Shown here: piece by piece, positions 1 to 9,162 of the stretch
How the letters are laid out: every line of letters starts with the position of its first letter
Numbering within the stretch: the stretch's first letter is position 1
Assembly (NCBI GenBank): GCA_020161655.1
Contig: JAIUPC010000019.1
Coordinates: forward strand, 186,001-250,000
Source: Pseudomonadota bacterium
GTDB lineage: Bacteria; Pseudomonadota; Alphaproteobacteria; Rhodobacterales; Rhodobacteraceae
DNA length: 64,000 nucleotides
Direction: 5' to 3'
Notes under the pieces: generated by a model
Told to the model about the DNA's origin: nothing
The model's input: only the letters and a program-made list of their open reading frames with translations
Database searches by the model: none
Made by a program: the position numbers and the translations under genes

Positions 1-656
1 CCACCACGACTGTCGGACCAGCGGTGATAGAGCGTCGGCGCAAGGTCATCGGTGGCGTAGCGCACGGCGTAAAGCCGTTGGCCGTCGGAAAAAGCCGCCG
101 TCATGCGGAAATGCGGTGCGGTGCCCTTTTGCCGCGACAGCGCTTCAAGCCGCGCGGTGGCGCGTTCCAGCGCGGCCTTGGCGTTAGTCTCCAACCCCTC
201 GGCAAGGGCGAGCAGGAAAAGCGCTTCGCTGTCCGTAGCACCTTTCCTTTGCGGATAAAGCGCATCGGGGATCAGCATGTCGGCATCGCGGCGGAAGGCG
301 TCATAGCCGCCGATCTGGCCGTTGTGCATGAAGGACCAGCGCCCGACGACGAAAGGATGGCAGTTGTTGCGGCTGGTCGCGGAGCCGGTCGAGGCGCGGA
401 CATGGGCGAGGAAAAGCCGCGAGCGCACTTGCGCGGTAAGGGACCTCAGGTTCGGGTCCGACCAGGCCGGCAGGATGTCGCGGAAAAGGCCCGGCTCCTC
501 GCGCTCACCATACCAGGCGAGGCCGAAGCCATCGGCATTGATCGCCGACTTGCATTGCGTCGCGCCATGGCTCTGATGGATCAGCGAATGGCCGGGGCGG
601 CTGATGATATCCTCAAGGAAGATCGGATCGCCGATGTAGGCCGCCCATCTGCACAT
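1..656 (-). CDS. Class II glutamine amidotransferase (partial)
   Basis: This gene reads leftwards off the window, so only the first 218 or so codons are present and the C-terminus is missing. The chosen ATG (654-656) places Cys at residue 2, where the N-terminal nucleophile of class II (Ntn-type) amidotransferases must be. Further family motifs are NADGFG (40-45), HVRAST (85-90), HPF (100-102) and HNGQI (111-115), the glutamine-binding and oxyanion elements. The protein resembles the stand-alone YafJ/EgtC group, which runs to about 250-260 residues, so perhaps 40 residues lie outside. EgtC removes glutamate during ergothioneine synthesis, but no egt gene is visible here, so the substrate is unknown. 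The domain assignment is firm; the specific function is not. Confidence 0.85.
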   Translation of the reverse strand, partial: MCRWAAYIGDPIFLEDIISRPGHSLIHQSHGATQCKSAINADGFGLAWYGEREEPGLFRDILPAWSDPNLRSLTAQVRSRLFLAHVRASTGSATSRNNCHPFVVGRWSFMHNGQIGGYDAFRRDADMLIPDALYPQRKGATDSEALFLLALAEGLETNAKAALERATARLEALSRQKGTAPHFRMTAAFSDGQRLYAVRYATDDLAPTLYHRWSDSRG

Positions 657-807
657 TCACTCGCCTCGTTTTTGGGTCCGCGCGCTGTTCCGCGTCACGA
701 TACCTGTTTTCTTCCTTGATATGGGCAAAACTCTCACGGACCAAGCCATATATGGGATGGCCAGGCACAGGGGGCGCAAAATCCTGCGACTTGGCGGGCG
801 TATCCGC

Positions 808-2259
808 TTATTGTGTCGCCCGGATCGCCGGATAGGCCGCACGGAACCGCGCGAATGCCTCGTCATAGGCAGCCCGCAGGCCTTCGTCAGGGGCAATCGT
901 GGCACCGAGATCTGGCATGGTCATCACCACCTGCGGATCGGCCCCCATCGCGGCGCAGATCCCGAGCCGTGCGGCACCAAGCGCCGCGCCGAACTCGCCC
1001 CCCGCCGGCAGCCTGAGCGGCACGCCGAGGACCGTGGCGATGAACTTGAGCCAGTAGCGCGAGCCGGTGCCGCCGCCGATGGCAATGAGGCTCTCCAACT
1101 GCGCACCGGTCGCCTTCAACGCCTCGAAACTGTCGCGCAGGCCGAAGGCCACGCCCTCAAGGACGGCGCGCGTCAGATCCTCGCGCCGCGTATCGGCACC
1201 CAGCCCGGTGAAGGCGCCGCGGATCGCCGCATCGTTATGCGGGGTACGCTCGCCCGAGAGATAGGGCAGGAACCGCACGCTCCCCGGTGGGCCGAGGTCT
1301 TCGCCCAGCGCCGTCGTCAGGGCGGCAGGCTTTTCGCCGGTGATGCGCGACAGCCAGTTGAGGCTGTCGGTCGCCGATAGCATCACGCCCATCTGGTACC
1401 AGCGGTCGGGCACGGCATGGCAGAAGGTATGGACGGCCGTCGACGGCGCCGGGCTGTAGCCCCGCCGCGCCGCAAGGATCACGCCCGAGGTGCCGAGCGA
1501 GACGAAACCCTGGCCTTCGTCCATCGTGCCGATGCCGCAGGCGGCGGCGGCATTATCCCCTGCCCCGCCCGCCACCGCGACATTGTCGCCGACGCCCCAT
1601 TTGTGCGCGAGGCCGGCCCCAAGCGTCCCGGCCCGGGCCGAACCTTCGACCAGCCTCGGCATCTGGTCGCGCCGCATGTGGCCCTTTTCCAGGAGGTAGT
1701 CCGACCACTCCCGCCGCCCGACATCGAGCCATGAGGTCCCGGCACTGTCCGACATGTCGGCGACATGATCGCCGGTCAGGTAGAGGTTGAGATAGGCGGC
1801 GGGCAGGAGAACCTTGGCGATCCTCGCGAAATTCTGCGGCTCATGGGTGCGCACCCATTCGAGCTTCGGCGCTGTGAAGCCAGGGAAGACGATATTGCCG
1901 GACAGGTCGCGGACCTTCTCGATGCCGTCGAGCAGTGCCGCCTCGGCATGGGACCGCGTGTCGTTCCAGAGGATGCAGGGCCGGATCACCTTGTCCCCGG
2001 CATCCAGAAGTGTCGCGCCATGCATGTGGCCGGCGATGCCGATGCCCTTCAGCCCGGCAAACTCCGGATGCGCGGCCTTCAGCGCCGCCACTGCGCCTTC
2101 AAGTGCGGCGATCCAGTCGGCGGGGTCCTGCTCCGACCAGCCCGATTTCGGATGCGCCGCCTCATAATGCCGCTCGGTCGCGCCGATGGGCGCGCCGGTA
2201 TCATCCACCAGCAAGGCCCGCAGCCCCGACGTCCCGAGATCAATGCCGAGAAAGCTCAT
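808..2259 (-). CDS. xylB: Xylulokinase (FGGY family)
   Basis: Predicted to phosphorylate D-xylulose to xylulose 5-phosphate with ATP in the cytoplasm, delivering pentitol carbon to the pentose phosphate pathway. The 483-residue length is normal for XylB. The N-terminal ATPase-fold motif GIDLGTSG (5-12) and the catalytic-base region GAGDNAAAACG, with Asp at about 235, are both present. A glycine-rich GGGTGSRYW segment near residue 395 matches the second nucleotide-binding motif. It lies about 100 bp downstream of the dehydrogenase at 2362-3414 on the same strand, consistent with a polyol to ketose to ketose-phosphate pair. D-xylulose could come from xylitol through that enzyme or from D-arabitol through the MtlK-like enzyme at 14215. 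Ribulokinase-type activity is less likely. Confidence 0.93.
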   Translation of the reverse strand: MSFLGIDLGTSGLRALLVDDTGAPIGATERHYEAAHPKSGWSEQDPADWIAALEGAVAALKAAHPEFAGLKGIGIAGHMHGATLLDAGDKVIRPCILWNDTRSHAEAALLDGIEKVRDLSGNIVFPGFTAPKLEWVRTHEPQNFARIAKVLLPAAYLNLYLTGDHVADMSDSAGTSWLDVGRREWSDYLLEKGHMRRDQMPRLVEGSARAGTLGAGLAHKWGVGDNVAVAGGAGDNAAAACGIGTMDEGQGFVSLGTSGVILAARRGYSPAPSTAVHTFCHAVPDRWYQMGVMLSATDSLNWLSRITGEKPAALTTALGEDLGPPGSVRFLPYLSGERTPHNDAAIRGAFTGLGADTRREDLTRAVLEGVAFGLRDSFEALKATGAQLESLIAIGGGTGSRYWLKFIATVLGVPLRLPAGGEFGAALGAARLGICAAMGADPQVVMTMPDLGATIAPDEGLRAAYDEAFARFRAAYPAIRATQ

Positions 2260-2361
2260 CCCTTACCCTTTCGATTGTCCTGCGCGCAGCGGCCCTCGCG
2301 GAGCCTCGCCGCAGATGCGGCGCATGTCCAGATGTGCCATTCGACTGCGAACTGCCGTCCG

Positions 2362-3414
2362 CTACTGCGGCAAGACGATCTGCATCTTCACATCGGCCGG
2401 CGAGGCCGAGGCCGCGACCTCGAAGGCGCGCACGCTGTCGTCGAAATCGAAGGTCCGGGTGATGAGCGGCTTCACGTCGACGGCGCCGGAACTCAGCATC
2501 GCCACGCAGCGCGGAAAGACATGGGCGTAGCGGAAGATGTTCTCGACCCGCGCCTCGCGCACCATGGCGGCACCGGCGTCGTAGGAGATGGGGTCGGGCT
2601 GGCCACCGATCATCACCACGCAGCCGCCGGGCGCGAGCGGCTCGAAGACGCCCGCCGCGGCGCGCGGCGATCCCGTCGCCTCGAAGACCACATCAGCGCC
2701 CCAGCCGTCAGTATCGCGTTTGATCCGTTCGACGAGGTTCTCCTTGCCGACATTGACCCCGGTGATGGCGGGGCTGAGGCTTTCGGCGATCTCGAGCTTC
2801 TTCGGCGCAAGGTCGCTGACATAGACCCTTGCGCAACCGGCGGCGAGGGCTGCGAGCGCCGTGACAAGGCCGATCGGCCCAGCGCCAAGGACGACGCCGA
2901 TGTCGCCGGGCTTGACCCGCGCCTTGGTCGCGGCATGGACGCCCACCGCCAGAGGCTCGACCATCGCGGCTTCGGCGAAGCTGACGTTGTCGGGCAGCTT
3001 GAAGGTGAAGGCCTCGGGGTGAACGCAAGTAGGCCGGAGGATGCCGTGGACTGGCGGCGTCGCCCAGAAGCGCACTGCGGGGTCGATGTTGTACATCCCT
3101 AAGCGTGTGGCCTTCGAATTCGGATCGGGGATGCCCGGCTCCATGCAGACCCGGTCGCCGACCTTCAGCGTCGTCACCTCGGCCCCGGTCTCGATCACCG
3201 TGCCGGAGGCCTCATGCCCAAGGATCATCGGCTCATTGACCACGAAGGGGCCGATCCGGCCATGGGTGTAGTAATGCACGTCCGAGCCGCAGATGCCGAC
3301 GGTATGGAGCCTGATCCGCACGTCCCGTGCCCCGAGCCTTTCCTCCGCCCGGTCAATGGCCGGGAAGTCCCTGAGCGTAAGTTCGTCCTTCTTTTCGAGT
3401 ACCAGCGATTTCAT
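2362..3414 (-). CDS. Zinc-dependent polyol dehydrogenase (xylitol/sorbitol dehydrogenase type)
   Basis: A 350-residue medium-chain dehydrogenase that would oxidise a polyol such as xylitol or sorbitol to the 2-ketose with NAD. Catalytic zinc ligands are Cys42 (in GICGSDVH), the His-Glu pair at 67-68 (in GHEASG) and Glu153 (in MVEPLAVG). The Rossmann motif is GAGPIG (177-182). The four-cysteine structural zinc lobe of many alcohol dehydrogenases is missing from the region around residues 90-130, as in animal sorbitol dehydrogenases. It is upstream of xylB on the same strand, which favours D-xylulose as product. Substrate choice between xylitol, sorbitol and L-iditol cannot be settled from sequence alone. 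The ATG start gives a normal N-terminus. Confidence 0.88.
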   Translation of the reverse strand: MKSLVLEKKDELTLRDFPAIDRAEERLGARDVRIRLHTVGICGSDVHYYTHGRIGPFVVNEPMILGHEASGTVIETGAEVTTLKVGDRVCMEPGIPDPNSKATRLGMYNIDPAVRFWATPPVHGILRPTCVHPEAFTFKLPDNVSFAEAAMVEPLAVGVHAATKARVKPGDIGVVLGAGPIGLVTALAALAAGCARVYVSDLAPKKLEIAESLSPAITGVNVGKENLVERIKRDTDGWGADVVFEATGSPRAAAGVFEPLAPGGCVVMIGGQPDPISYDAGAAMVREARVENIFRYAHVFPRCVAMLSSGAVDVKPLITRTFDFDDSVRAFEVAASASPADVKMQIVLPQ

Positions 3415-3763
3415 GGTCCTGTCCTTTTCCGGGGCGGCTCATCCATAGCACGGGATGTGGATGCGGGGCCTGCGCGATATCAGGGTGCATATTCGGAGCG
3501 CGCCGCCAAGAGGTGCGATGCACCGGAACCGAAAAAGCGCCGACGTGGCCAGGCGGAAATCCGAGCGATCCGCGAGCTGGCATCCGCCGGCACGACCATC
3601 CCCGGCGCCGCGCCGAGTGGTGCCTTGGACGGGAAAGTGCCGGAAACTGCTGCACTATCGCCGAAAAGCGGCTATCTTGCCCCCGACTCTGCTGCAAAAG
3701 GCCTTTCATGTCCAAGACCTTACCCTTGCCGAGCTGGCCTGCCCGCACGGAGCTAGAACGCGC
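3415..3763. other. Divergent intergenic region, 349 bp
   Basis: This stretch separates the minus-strand dehydrogenase from the plus-strand glycosyltransferase and should hold both promoters. The long glycosyltransferase reading frame stays open back to 3455, but the translated residues before 3764 look like non-coding sequence (Arg/Pro-rich, no family similarity). I see no convincing operator palindrome. A 19-codon leader-like frame starts at 3708 and is listed separately. Confidence 0.6.
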
Positions 3764-3767
3764 GTGA
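3708..3767 (+). other. Possible leader peptide overlapping the glycosyltransferase start
   Basis: An ATG at 3708, preceded by an AAGG element, opens a 19-codon frame (MSKTLPLPSWPARTELERA). Its TGA stop (3765-3767) overlaps the GTG start of the next gene in a GTGA arrangement. It could couple translation to the downstream gene, or could be the real N-terminus of the glycosyltransferase joined by a frameshift or sequence error. There is no direct evidence that it is expressed. Confidence 0.3.
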
Positions 3768-4768
3768 CGGCCACTTCCACCCCGTCGCGGCCCGATCTCA
3801 GCATCGTCGTCGCCGCCTATAACGAAGAGGATGTCCTCCACATCTTCTTCGACAGGCTGCGCACGGTTCTCGGCGGGCTTGGCGTCAGCTATGAGATCGT
3901 CTGCATCAATGATGGCAGCAGCGACCGCACGGCGGAAATCCTCAACGCCGCCCATGCCGCCGATCCGCGGATCAAGGTGATCCACTTTGCCCGCAATTTC
4001 GGCAAGGAACTGGCGCTGACGGCAGGGCTCGACTTTGCCAACGGCGAGGCCGTCGTCCCCCTCGATGCCGATCTGCAGGACCCGCCCGAACTGATCGCGG
4101 ATTTCCTGAGGCTCTGGCGCGAGGGCTTTGACGTCGTCTATGCGGTGCGCGAGGCGCGCGACACCGACAGCTGGATGAAGCGGACAACTGCAGGGATCTT
4201 CTATTCCCTGCTCGGCAAGGTCTCGAACGTACAGATCCCGCGCAATGCCGGCGACTTCCGCCTCATGGACCGCCGCGTGGTGGAGGCGCTGCGGCTTTTC
4301 CGCGAACGCAACCGCTTCATGAAGGGGCTCTTCTCATGGGTCGGCTTCCGCCAGACCTCCGTCAACTACCGGCGACCTGAACGCGCGGCGGGCCGGTCGA
4401 AGTTCAACTACTGGAAGCTCTGGAATTTCGCGCTGGACGGGATCACCGGCTATTCCACGGTGCCCCTGAGGATCGCAGGTTATTCCGGACTGGTTTTCGC
4501 CTTTGTCGCAATGCTTTACGGTGCCTACCTGATGCTGCGGACGATGATCTCGGGCGTCGACATGCCCGGCTATGCCTCGCTCATGGTGGCGGTCATCTTC
4601 ATGGGCGGCGTGCAGCTTGTCGTCCTTGGCATCATCGGCGAATATCTCGGCCGGATGTACAGCGAGGCCAAGCAGCGCCCGCTTTACATCGTGGAAAGCG
4701 TCCTCGGCATTGATCCACCCGATCTCAGGGCTGTCGTGATACCCGCGCGTGCCGGAGAGCGCGTGTGA
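3764..4768 (+). CDS. Family 2 glycosyltransferase, GtrB/DPM1-like
   Basis: Predicted to transfer a sugar from a nucleotide donor onto undecaprenyl phosphate at the inner face of the membrane. With the GTG start at 3764 the protein has 334 residues. It opens with the GT-A signature SIVVAAYNEE (about 13-22), followed by VCINDGSSDRT and the metal-binding DADLQDPP, with the DxD-type pair at 101 and 103. Two hydrophobic segments at about 235-290 form the membrane anchor typical of GtrB and ArnC relatives. The frame is open further upstream, but family similarity begins only after 3764. Its end overlaps the following membrane protein gene by four bases, so the two are co-expressed. No GtrA-type flippase is adjacent. 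Confidence 0.88.
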   Translation: MTATSTPSRPDLSIVVAAYNEEDVLHIFFDRLRTVLGGLGVSYEIVCINDGSSDRTAEILNAAHAADPRIKVIHFARNFGKELALTAGLDFANGEAVVPLDADLQDPPELIADFLRLWREGFDVVYAVREARDTDSWMKRTTAGIFYSLLGKVSNVQIPRNAGDFRLMDRRVVEALRLFRERNRFMKGLFSWVGFRQTSVNYRRPERAAGRSKFNYWKLWNFALDGITGYSTVPLRIAGYSGLVFAFVAMLYGAYLMLRTMISGVDMPGYASLMVAVIFMGGVQLVVLGIIGEYLGRMYSEAKQRPLYIVESVLGIDPPDLRAVVIPARAGERV

Positions 4769-6606
4769 GCGGCAGCTCTCTGTGGGCCGCACGGGGGTTG
4801 ACGCCGAAACAGGGCCTGCTGACAGCACTTTGCCTCTATCTCGTCGTCACCGGCTGGGGCGTCCTCAACGACGGCTACCATTCTGACGACTGGCGCCACC
4901 TGACCGGCGCATCGCCGCTTTGGACCGCGGTCGAGGGGCGCTGGCTTCTTGACCTGATCTACCGCGACATCTTGGGGCAACGCTTCCTGCCGCCGGTCCA
5001 GGCGGCGCTGGCATTTCCTTGTTTTTACTGGGTCGCATGGACGCTAGCCGGCAGGGTTGCGGACGAGGCCGGGCGACCGCTAGCCGCCGTCCTGATCTTC
5101 GCCATCGGCGTGAACCATCCCTACATGTCGGACGTGCTCAGCTTCGGCTCGAACGTCTTCGCCTATCCGCTGGCCATGGCGCTCTCCGTTGCCGCCTTCG
5201 ACCTCATCGAACGGAACGGCGGGCAACCGGTACCGCGGCAGATGGCGGCGGCCACGCTTGCCGCCGTCCTCCTTTCCCTCAGCGTCTCGATCTACCAGAC
5301 CTTCGCCATCGCCGGGCTGATCGTGCCCGCGCTGGCGCTCATGCGCGCCGACAGGGTGAGTTTCGCCGCCGCTGTCCGACTTGCGTTGATCGGAGCGGCG
5401 GTCTCCTTGGCGGCGATCATGCTTTATCTGGTGGAATGGCGTCTCTACGCCGGACTGCGAAGCATCACCATCGATGCGCTGCGGTTCCAGGCCGCGGGCC
5501 TTGAGGGCATGGCCGAGAAACTCGCCGCGCTTCCCTTCATGGTGCGCAGGCTGCAGACCGGAAGCCTGATGGAGCTGCCATTTGGCCTGCGTGCTCTCCT
5601 TGGCTGCCTGTCACTGGCTGCCCTTCTCCTTGCCGCGCTCGCCGCTGTCCGGATGTTGGCCGGAGGACTTCCCGGCGGACGCCTCCTCGGTCCGTTGCGC
5701 GTGGGCCTCGCGGCGGGTCTCATCCTCTTCGTTTTTCCGGTTTTCTTCTGGATCGGTTATGAGGGTGACAACGCCCCGGCCCGGGCTTTCGGCTATTTCG
5801 GCTTCTGGGTCACTTCGCTTGTCATCGCCGGCATCACGATGGCATGGCCGCAGCGCGCTTTGCGCAATCTCGGCTTCACCGCCCTGGCGCTATCGGGACT
5901 GAGCGTTGCGCTGACGGCTGCTGTTTTCTGGTCCGACACCCGGCGGATTGGCGCCCGCGATGTCGAGCTGGCCCGGGCGGTCTACTCCCGCCTTGTCAAC
6001 CTTCCCGGCTACTCCGGTGGCCCGTTCCGGCTGGTCGGCGGCGTCGCCGATCCGGACACCTCGTGGGGCGGGCTGGCGAGCTGGTCGAGTTTCCATGGCG
6101 GCAACCCCTCGATAGGCATCTTCCGGGAGCTTTATCGCCTGCCCGACTACACCGCCTCACTTCCCGCGAGTCCGAAAGCTTGCCCGGCCTTTCCCGCCGA
6201 CGGGTCTGCCTTCATGCACGACGGCATCGCCTATGTCTGCCTCGAAGCTTTCGACGCCCTGACCGACAGCCTCAGATGCGCCCCTCTGGCCGAGACAACG
6301 GACCAGACTATCTGCCTCGGCCCAAAGATCATGGTGCATGTCGGACCGACTTGCCTCGTCACAGGGGATGCTGACCCCGCGCTTTCGGTGGCGTTTCAGA
6401 ACGAGGGGCGCAGTTTCGCAGCCGAATGGAACTTCAGCGTCGAGAACTTTCCTGTCGACCTGGGCCCGGTGTGCGCAACGCTCGCACTCGCCCCGGACAG
6501 CCCGAAACTGGAAACGCTGAAGGTGACACTGCGCGCGCCTGATGGAACGCCGCTCTGGAAGCAAGAGATCCCGGCATCGGCACTGGTCCCCAACACCCTG
6601 CCCTGA
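4765..6606 (+). CDS. Polytopic glucosyltransferase-like membrane protein (GtrII family)
   Basis: A 613-residue protein starting with GTG in a GTGTGA overlap with the preceding glycosyltransferase. The first 400 or so residues form about ten hydrophobic segments. An Asp pair at 41-42 in the first extracytoplasmic loop (GYHSDDWRHL) fits the acidic catalytic motif of GT-C enzymes. The remaining 200 residues are soluble with several cysteines, probably periplasmic. Organisation and sequence resemble the Glucos_trans_II (GtrII) family, which moves glucose from a lipid-linked donor to O-antigen or another surface polysaccharide. The acceptor here is unknown. Together with the upstream enzyme it forms a minimal surface-glycosylation pair without a flippase gene. 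Confidence 0.75.
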   Translation: MSGSSLWAARGLTPKQGLLTALCLYLVVTGWGVLNDGYHSDDWRHLTGASPLWTAVEGRWLLDLIYRDILGQRFLPPVQAALAFPCFYWVAWTLAGRVADEAGRPLAAVLIFAIGVNHPYMSDVLSFGSNVFAYPLAMALSVAAFDLIERNGGQPVPRQMAAATLAAVLLSLSVSIYQTFAIAGLIVPALALMRADRVSFAAAVRLALIGAAVSLAAIMLYLVEWRLYAGLRSITIDALRFQAAGLEGMAEKLAALPFMVRRLQTGSLMELPFGLRALLGCLSLAALLLAALAAVRMLAGGLPGGRLLGPLRVGLAAGLILFVFPVFFWIGYEGDNAPARAFGYFGFWVTSLVIAGITMAWPQRALRNLGFTALALSGLSVALTAAVFWSDTRRIGARDVELARAVYSRLVNLPGYSGGPFRLVGGVADPDTSWGGLASWSSFHGGNPSIGIFRELYRLPDYTASLPASPKACPAFPADGSAFMHDGIAYVCLEAFDALTDSLRCAPLAETTDQTICLGPKIMVHVGPTCLVTGDADPALSVAFQNEGRSFAAEWNFSVENFPVDLGPVCATLALAPDSPKLETLKVTLRAPDGTPLWKQEIPASALVPNTLP

Positions 6607-6617
6607 CGGGCCGAGCC

Positions 6618-7640
6618 CTAGCGGTAGAGTACCACCGGCGCGTAGATGACGCCTTCGGGCATCGCGCCCTTCTCTGTACCCACCGCGCCCAGAATGCTTT
6701 CGCCGAGAAGCCGTCCCGCCTCGCGGATGTCCTCGAATATCTGGTCGAGGCCGGGGTCGACAAGGCTGAGAAGGCTGGATGAGACCTTGATGACGGCATG
6801 GTAGTCGCGCCCATGCTCAAGCCCGCGGCGTCTGAGCCCGGCAGCGGTCGCAAGGTATGACACCTCGCCGGGAAAGACGAAGCCATCCGGCACCGGATCA
6901 AGGCTTTCCGCCCAGGCGCTGACCTGTTCGGGGGGCGAGTCGATCGACAGGTGTTCGGGGATCGTCACCGTCATCCCGCGTTCCGCCGCCGCACGACGGA
7001 CACCGGCGCGCAGATGGCCGGCGAAGGTATAGGGTTCGGGCGGAGAGATCAGGCAGACGCTTTTCGCGCCCTTGTCGGCCAGCCGCATCGTCGCGGCATG
7101 GGCGAAGGCGTCATTGTCGAAATCGACGAAGGGATGCGGGGCCGGCCCGCGTGTCCGACCGTGGCTTGCGAAGGGAAAACCGCGTTCAAGCAGGAAGCGC
7201 ACCCGCATGTCATCGTCCCGGGTGCGCGAAAAGATCACGCCGTCGGCGAGGTTGTTGCGCACGACATGCTGGATCGGCGCCAGCGTATCGCCGCCGACTG
7301 TCTGGGGGAACACCGTCAGATGATAACCCGATCCGACCATCGCCCCGGTCAGGCCTTCTATCAGGTGATTGGTGAAGCCGAGGATCTCGTGGTGGGGGTC
7401 GAGCATCAGGCTGATGACCTTGGTGCGCCCGGTCCTCAGGCGCTGCGCTGCGCGGTCCGGCACATAGCCGAGCCTCTGCGCCGCCGCTGCCACCGTCTCC
7501 CGCGTCGATTCGGCGATCTTCGGATCGTTGGCGAGCGCCCGACTCACCGTGGCGACGGCGAAGCCGGTCTCCGCGGCAAGAGTCCGCAGCGTCGGCCTGA
7601 CTGCCGCCCCACCTCTGCCGTGACTCTCATCAACCGACAA
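6618..7640 (-). CDS. LacI-family transcriptional regulator
   Basis: A sugar-responsive repressor likely to control the divergent ABC transporter operon. The helix-turn-helix reads [20 protein letters not shown] near the N-terminus, followed by the hinge and a periplasmic-binding-protein-like effector domain ending around residue 340. I place the start at TTG 7640 because GGGAGGGGG lies just upstream at a good distance; the frame continues to an ATG at 7703, but those extra 21 residues have no counterpart in LacI proteins. The effector is probably the transported sugar or a derivative (mannose, lyxose or glucose) judging from the operon it faces. Candidate operators lie at 7733-7789. Confidence 0.9.
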   Translation of the reverse strand: MSVDESHGRGGAAVRPTLRTLAAETGFAVATVSRALANDPKIAESTRETVAAAAQRLGYVPDRAAQRLRTGRTKVISLMLDPHHEILGFTNHLIEGLTGAMVGSGYHLTVFPQTVGGDTLAPIQHVVRNNLADGVIFSRTRDDDMRVRFLLERGFPFASHGRTRGPAPHPFVDFDNDAFAHAATMRLADKGAKSVCLISPPEPYTFAGHLRAGVRRAAAERGMTVTIPEHLSIDSPPEQVSAWAESLDPVPDGFVFPGEVSYLATAAGLRRRGLEHGRDYHAVIKVSSSLLSLVDPGLDQIFEDIREAGRLLGESILGAVGTEKGAMPEGVIYAPVVLYR

Positions 7641-7732
7641 ACGGCCCCCTCCCGGTTCGTTGAAAACGAGGCAAAAAATGCCAATCCGCCTTCCTGCTCC
7701 CAAGCTATACCCGACCCGGCGAAAACTTCAAT

Positions 7733-7789
7733 GAAACGTTATAAATTTTGCTTGATGGGTGAAGAGAGATTTTGTAACGTTTTAAAACG
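7733..7789 (+). promoter_or_regulatory. Paired LacI-type operator sites in front of the sugar ABC operon
   Basis: Two AACGTT cores (7735-7740 and 7776-7781) lie 41 bp apart, close to four helical turns, in the AT-rich divergent region. The second core runs into a perfect 12-bp palindrome CGTTTTAAAACG (7778-7789). Central CG palindromes of this kind are typical of LacI-family operators, and the regulator gene is divergent. Looping or cooperative binding is an inference. Confidence 0.6.
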
Positions 7790-7811
7790 CCATAACATAC
7801 GGGAGGAAAAT

Positions 7812-9071
7812 ATGGCTTTCGTTCGCAGGATCGCTTTTGGCGGCGCTTTCGCCGCACTCATGGGCACGACCTCGGCTGGCTATGCCGCCGAACAGGTCGA
7901 AGTGCTGCACTGGTGGACCTCGGGCGGTGAGGCTGCGGCCCTCAACGTCCTGAAGGAAGACCTCGCCAAGCAGGGCGTCGAATGGCTCGACATGCCAGTC
8001 GCCGGTGGCGGCGGCGAGGCGGCCATGACCGCGCTCCGCGCCCGCGTCACCGCCGGCAACCCGCCGACCGCCGTGCAGATGCTAGGCTTCGACATCCAGG
8101 ACTGGTCCGCCGAAGGCGCACTTGGCAACCTCGATGCCACCGCAAGCGCCGAAGGCTGGGACAGTGTCGTTCCGGCGGCGCTTCAGGCCTTCTCGAAGTC
8201 GGCGGATGGCAACTGGATCGCCGCGCCCGTCAACGTGCATTCGACCAACTGGGTCTGGATCAACAAGGCGGCACTGGATGCGGCTGGCGGCAAGGCGCCC
8301 GAATCCTGGGACGAGCTTGTCGCCATGCTCGACAAGATGAAGGAAAACGGCATCACGCCCCTCGCCCACGGCGGCCAGCCCTGGCAGGACGCGACGATCT
8401 TCGACGCGGTCGTCCTTTCGATGGGCGGCGACTTCTACAAGCGCTCGATGATCGACCTTGACCCGGCAGCACTCGACAGCCCGGAAATGGTCGAGGCCTT
8501 CAACCGCATGGCAAAGCTGCGCTCCTACGTCGATGACAACTTCTCGGGCCGCGACTGGAACCTCGCCTCGGCCATGGTCATCAACGGCGAAGCCGGCATG
8601 CAGATGATGGGCGACTGGGCCAAGGGCGAATTCCTCAAGGCCGGAAAAGTCCCCGGCACGGATTTCGTCTGCATCCGCTTCCCCGGCACGCAAGGGTCGG
8701 TGACGTTCAACTCCGACCAGTTCGCCATGTTCAACGTCACCGCCGATGAGGCCAAGGCGGCGCAGGCCAAGATGGCGTCCGCGGTGATGAACCCGGCGTT
8801 CCAGTCGGCCTTCAACGTGGTCAAGGGCTCGGTCCCGGCGCGGACGGACGTGCCGAACGACGCGTTCGACGATTGCGGCAAGAAGGGCATGACGGACCTT
8901 GCCGAAGCCAACACCGCCGGAACGCTCTATGGCTCGATGGCGCATGGCCATGCCGCACCGGCTGCCGTGAAGAACGCGCTTTATGACGTGGTGACCGCCC
9001 ACTTCAACGGCGAGTACGATGCCGCGACCGCGGCCAAGGAGCTCGCCTCGGCGGTTGCAGGGGCGCAGTAA
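7812..9071 (+). CDS. Sugar ABC transporter substrate-binding protein (GtsA-like)
   Basis: Periplasmic sugar-binding protein of the ABC transporter encoded next. The ATG at 7812 follows a strong GGGAGG ribosome binding site and gives 419 residues with a Sec signal peptide ending near AGYAA (about residue 25). The mature protein begins [18 protein letters not shown], characteristic of the glucose/mannose-binding GtsA branch of extracellular solute-binding family 1. It is the first gene of an operon with two permeases, an ATPase, an epimerase-like protein and a D-lyxose/D-mannose isomerase, so mannose, lyxose or glucose are the best candidate ligands. Two strong stem-loops follow the stop codon and probably keep its transcript more abundant than the permease part. 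Confidence 0.9.
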   Translation: MAFVRRIAFGGAFAALMGTTSAGYAAEQVEVLHWWTSGGEAAALNVLKEDLAKQGVEWLDMPVAGGGGEAAMTALRARVTAGNPPTAVQMLGFDIQDWSAEGALGNLDATASAEGWDSVVPAALQAFSKSADGNWIAAPVNVHSTNWVWINKAALDAAGGKAPESWDELVAMLDKMKENGITPLAHGGQPWQDATIFDAVVLSMGGDFYKRSMIDLDPAALDSPEMVEAFNRMAKLRSYVDDNFSGRDWNLASAMVINGEAGMQMMGDWAKGEFLKAGKVPGTDFVCIRFPGTQGSVTFNSDQFAMFNVTADEAKAAQAKMASAVMNPAFQSAFNVVKGSVPARTDVPNDAFDDCGKKGMTDLAEANTAGTLYGSMAHGHAAPAAVKNALYDVVTAHFNGEYDAATAAKELASAVAGAQ

Positions 9072-9080
9072 CCGGCCTTC

Positions 9081-9136
9081 CTGCGGGTCCCGCTCCCGGA
9101 CCCGCAGCCTAGCCGGCCCTCGTGACGGGGGCCGGC
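9081..9136 (+). other. Two stem-loops between binding-protein and permease genes
   Basis: The first hairpin pairs CTGCGGGTCC (9081-9090) with GGACCCGCAG (9098-9107) around a 7-nt loop. The second pairs GCCGGCCC (9112-9119) with GGGCCGGC (9129-9136). Neither is followed by a T-run, so mRNA 3'-end protection or partial termination is more likely than full termination. Confidence 0.65.
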
Positions 9137-9162
9137 CCACCCCTCTTGGGAGGAACGGGGAA

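Noticed and set aside
24-719. Long open frame on the plus strand at the left edge
   Set aside because: It is antisense to the class II amidotransferase, whose Cys2 and NADGFG motifs are unmistakable; the plus-strand product is Arg/Gly-rich with no family features.
7641-7703. ATG 7703 as start of the LacI regulator
   Set aside because: The extra 21 residues are not LacI-like and include the GGGAGGGGG that serves TTG 7640 as ribosome binding site.
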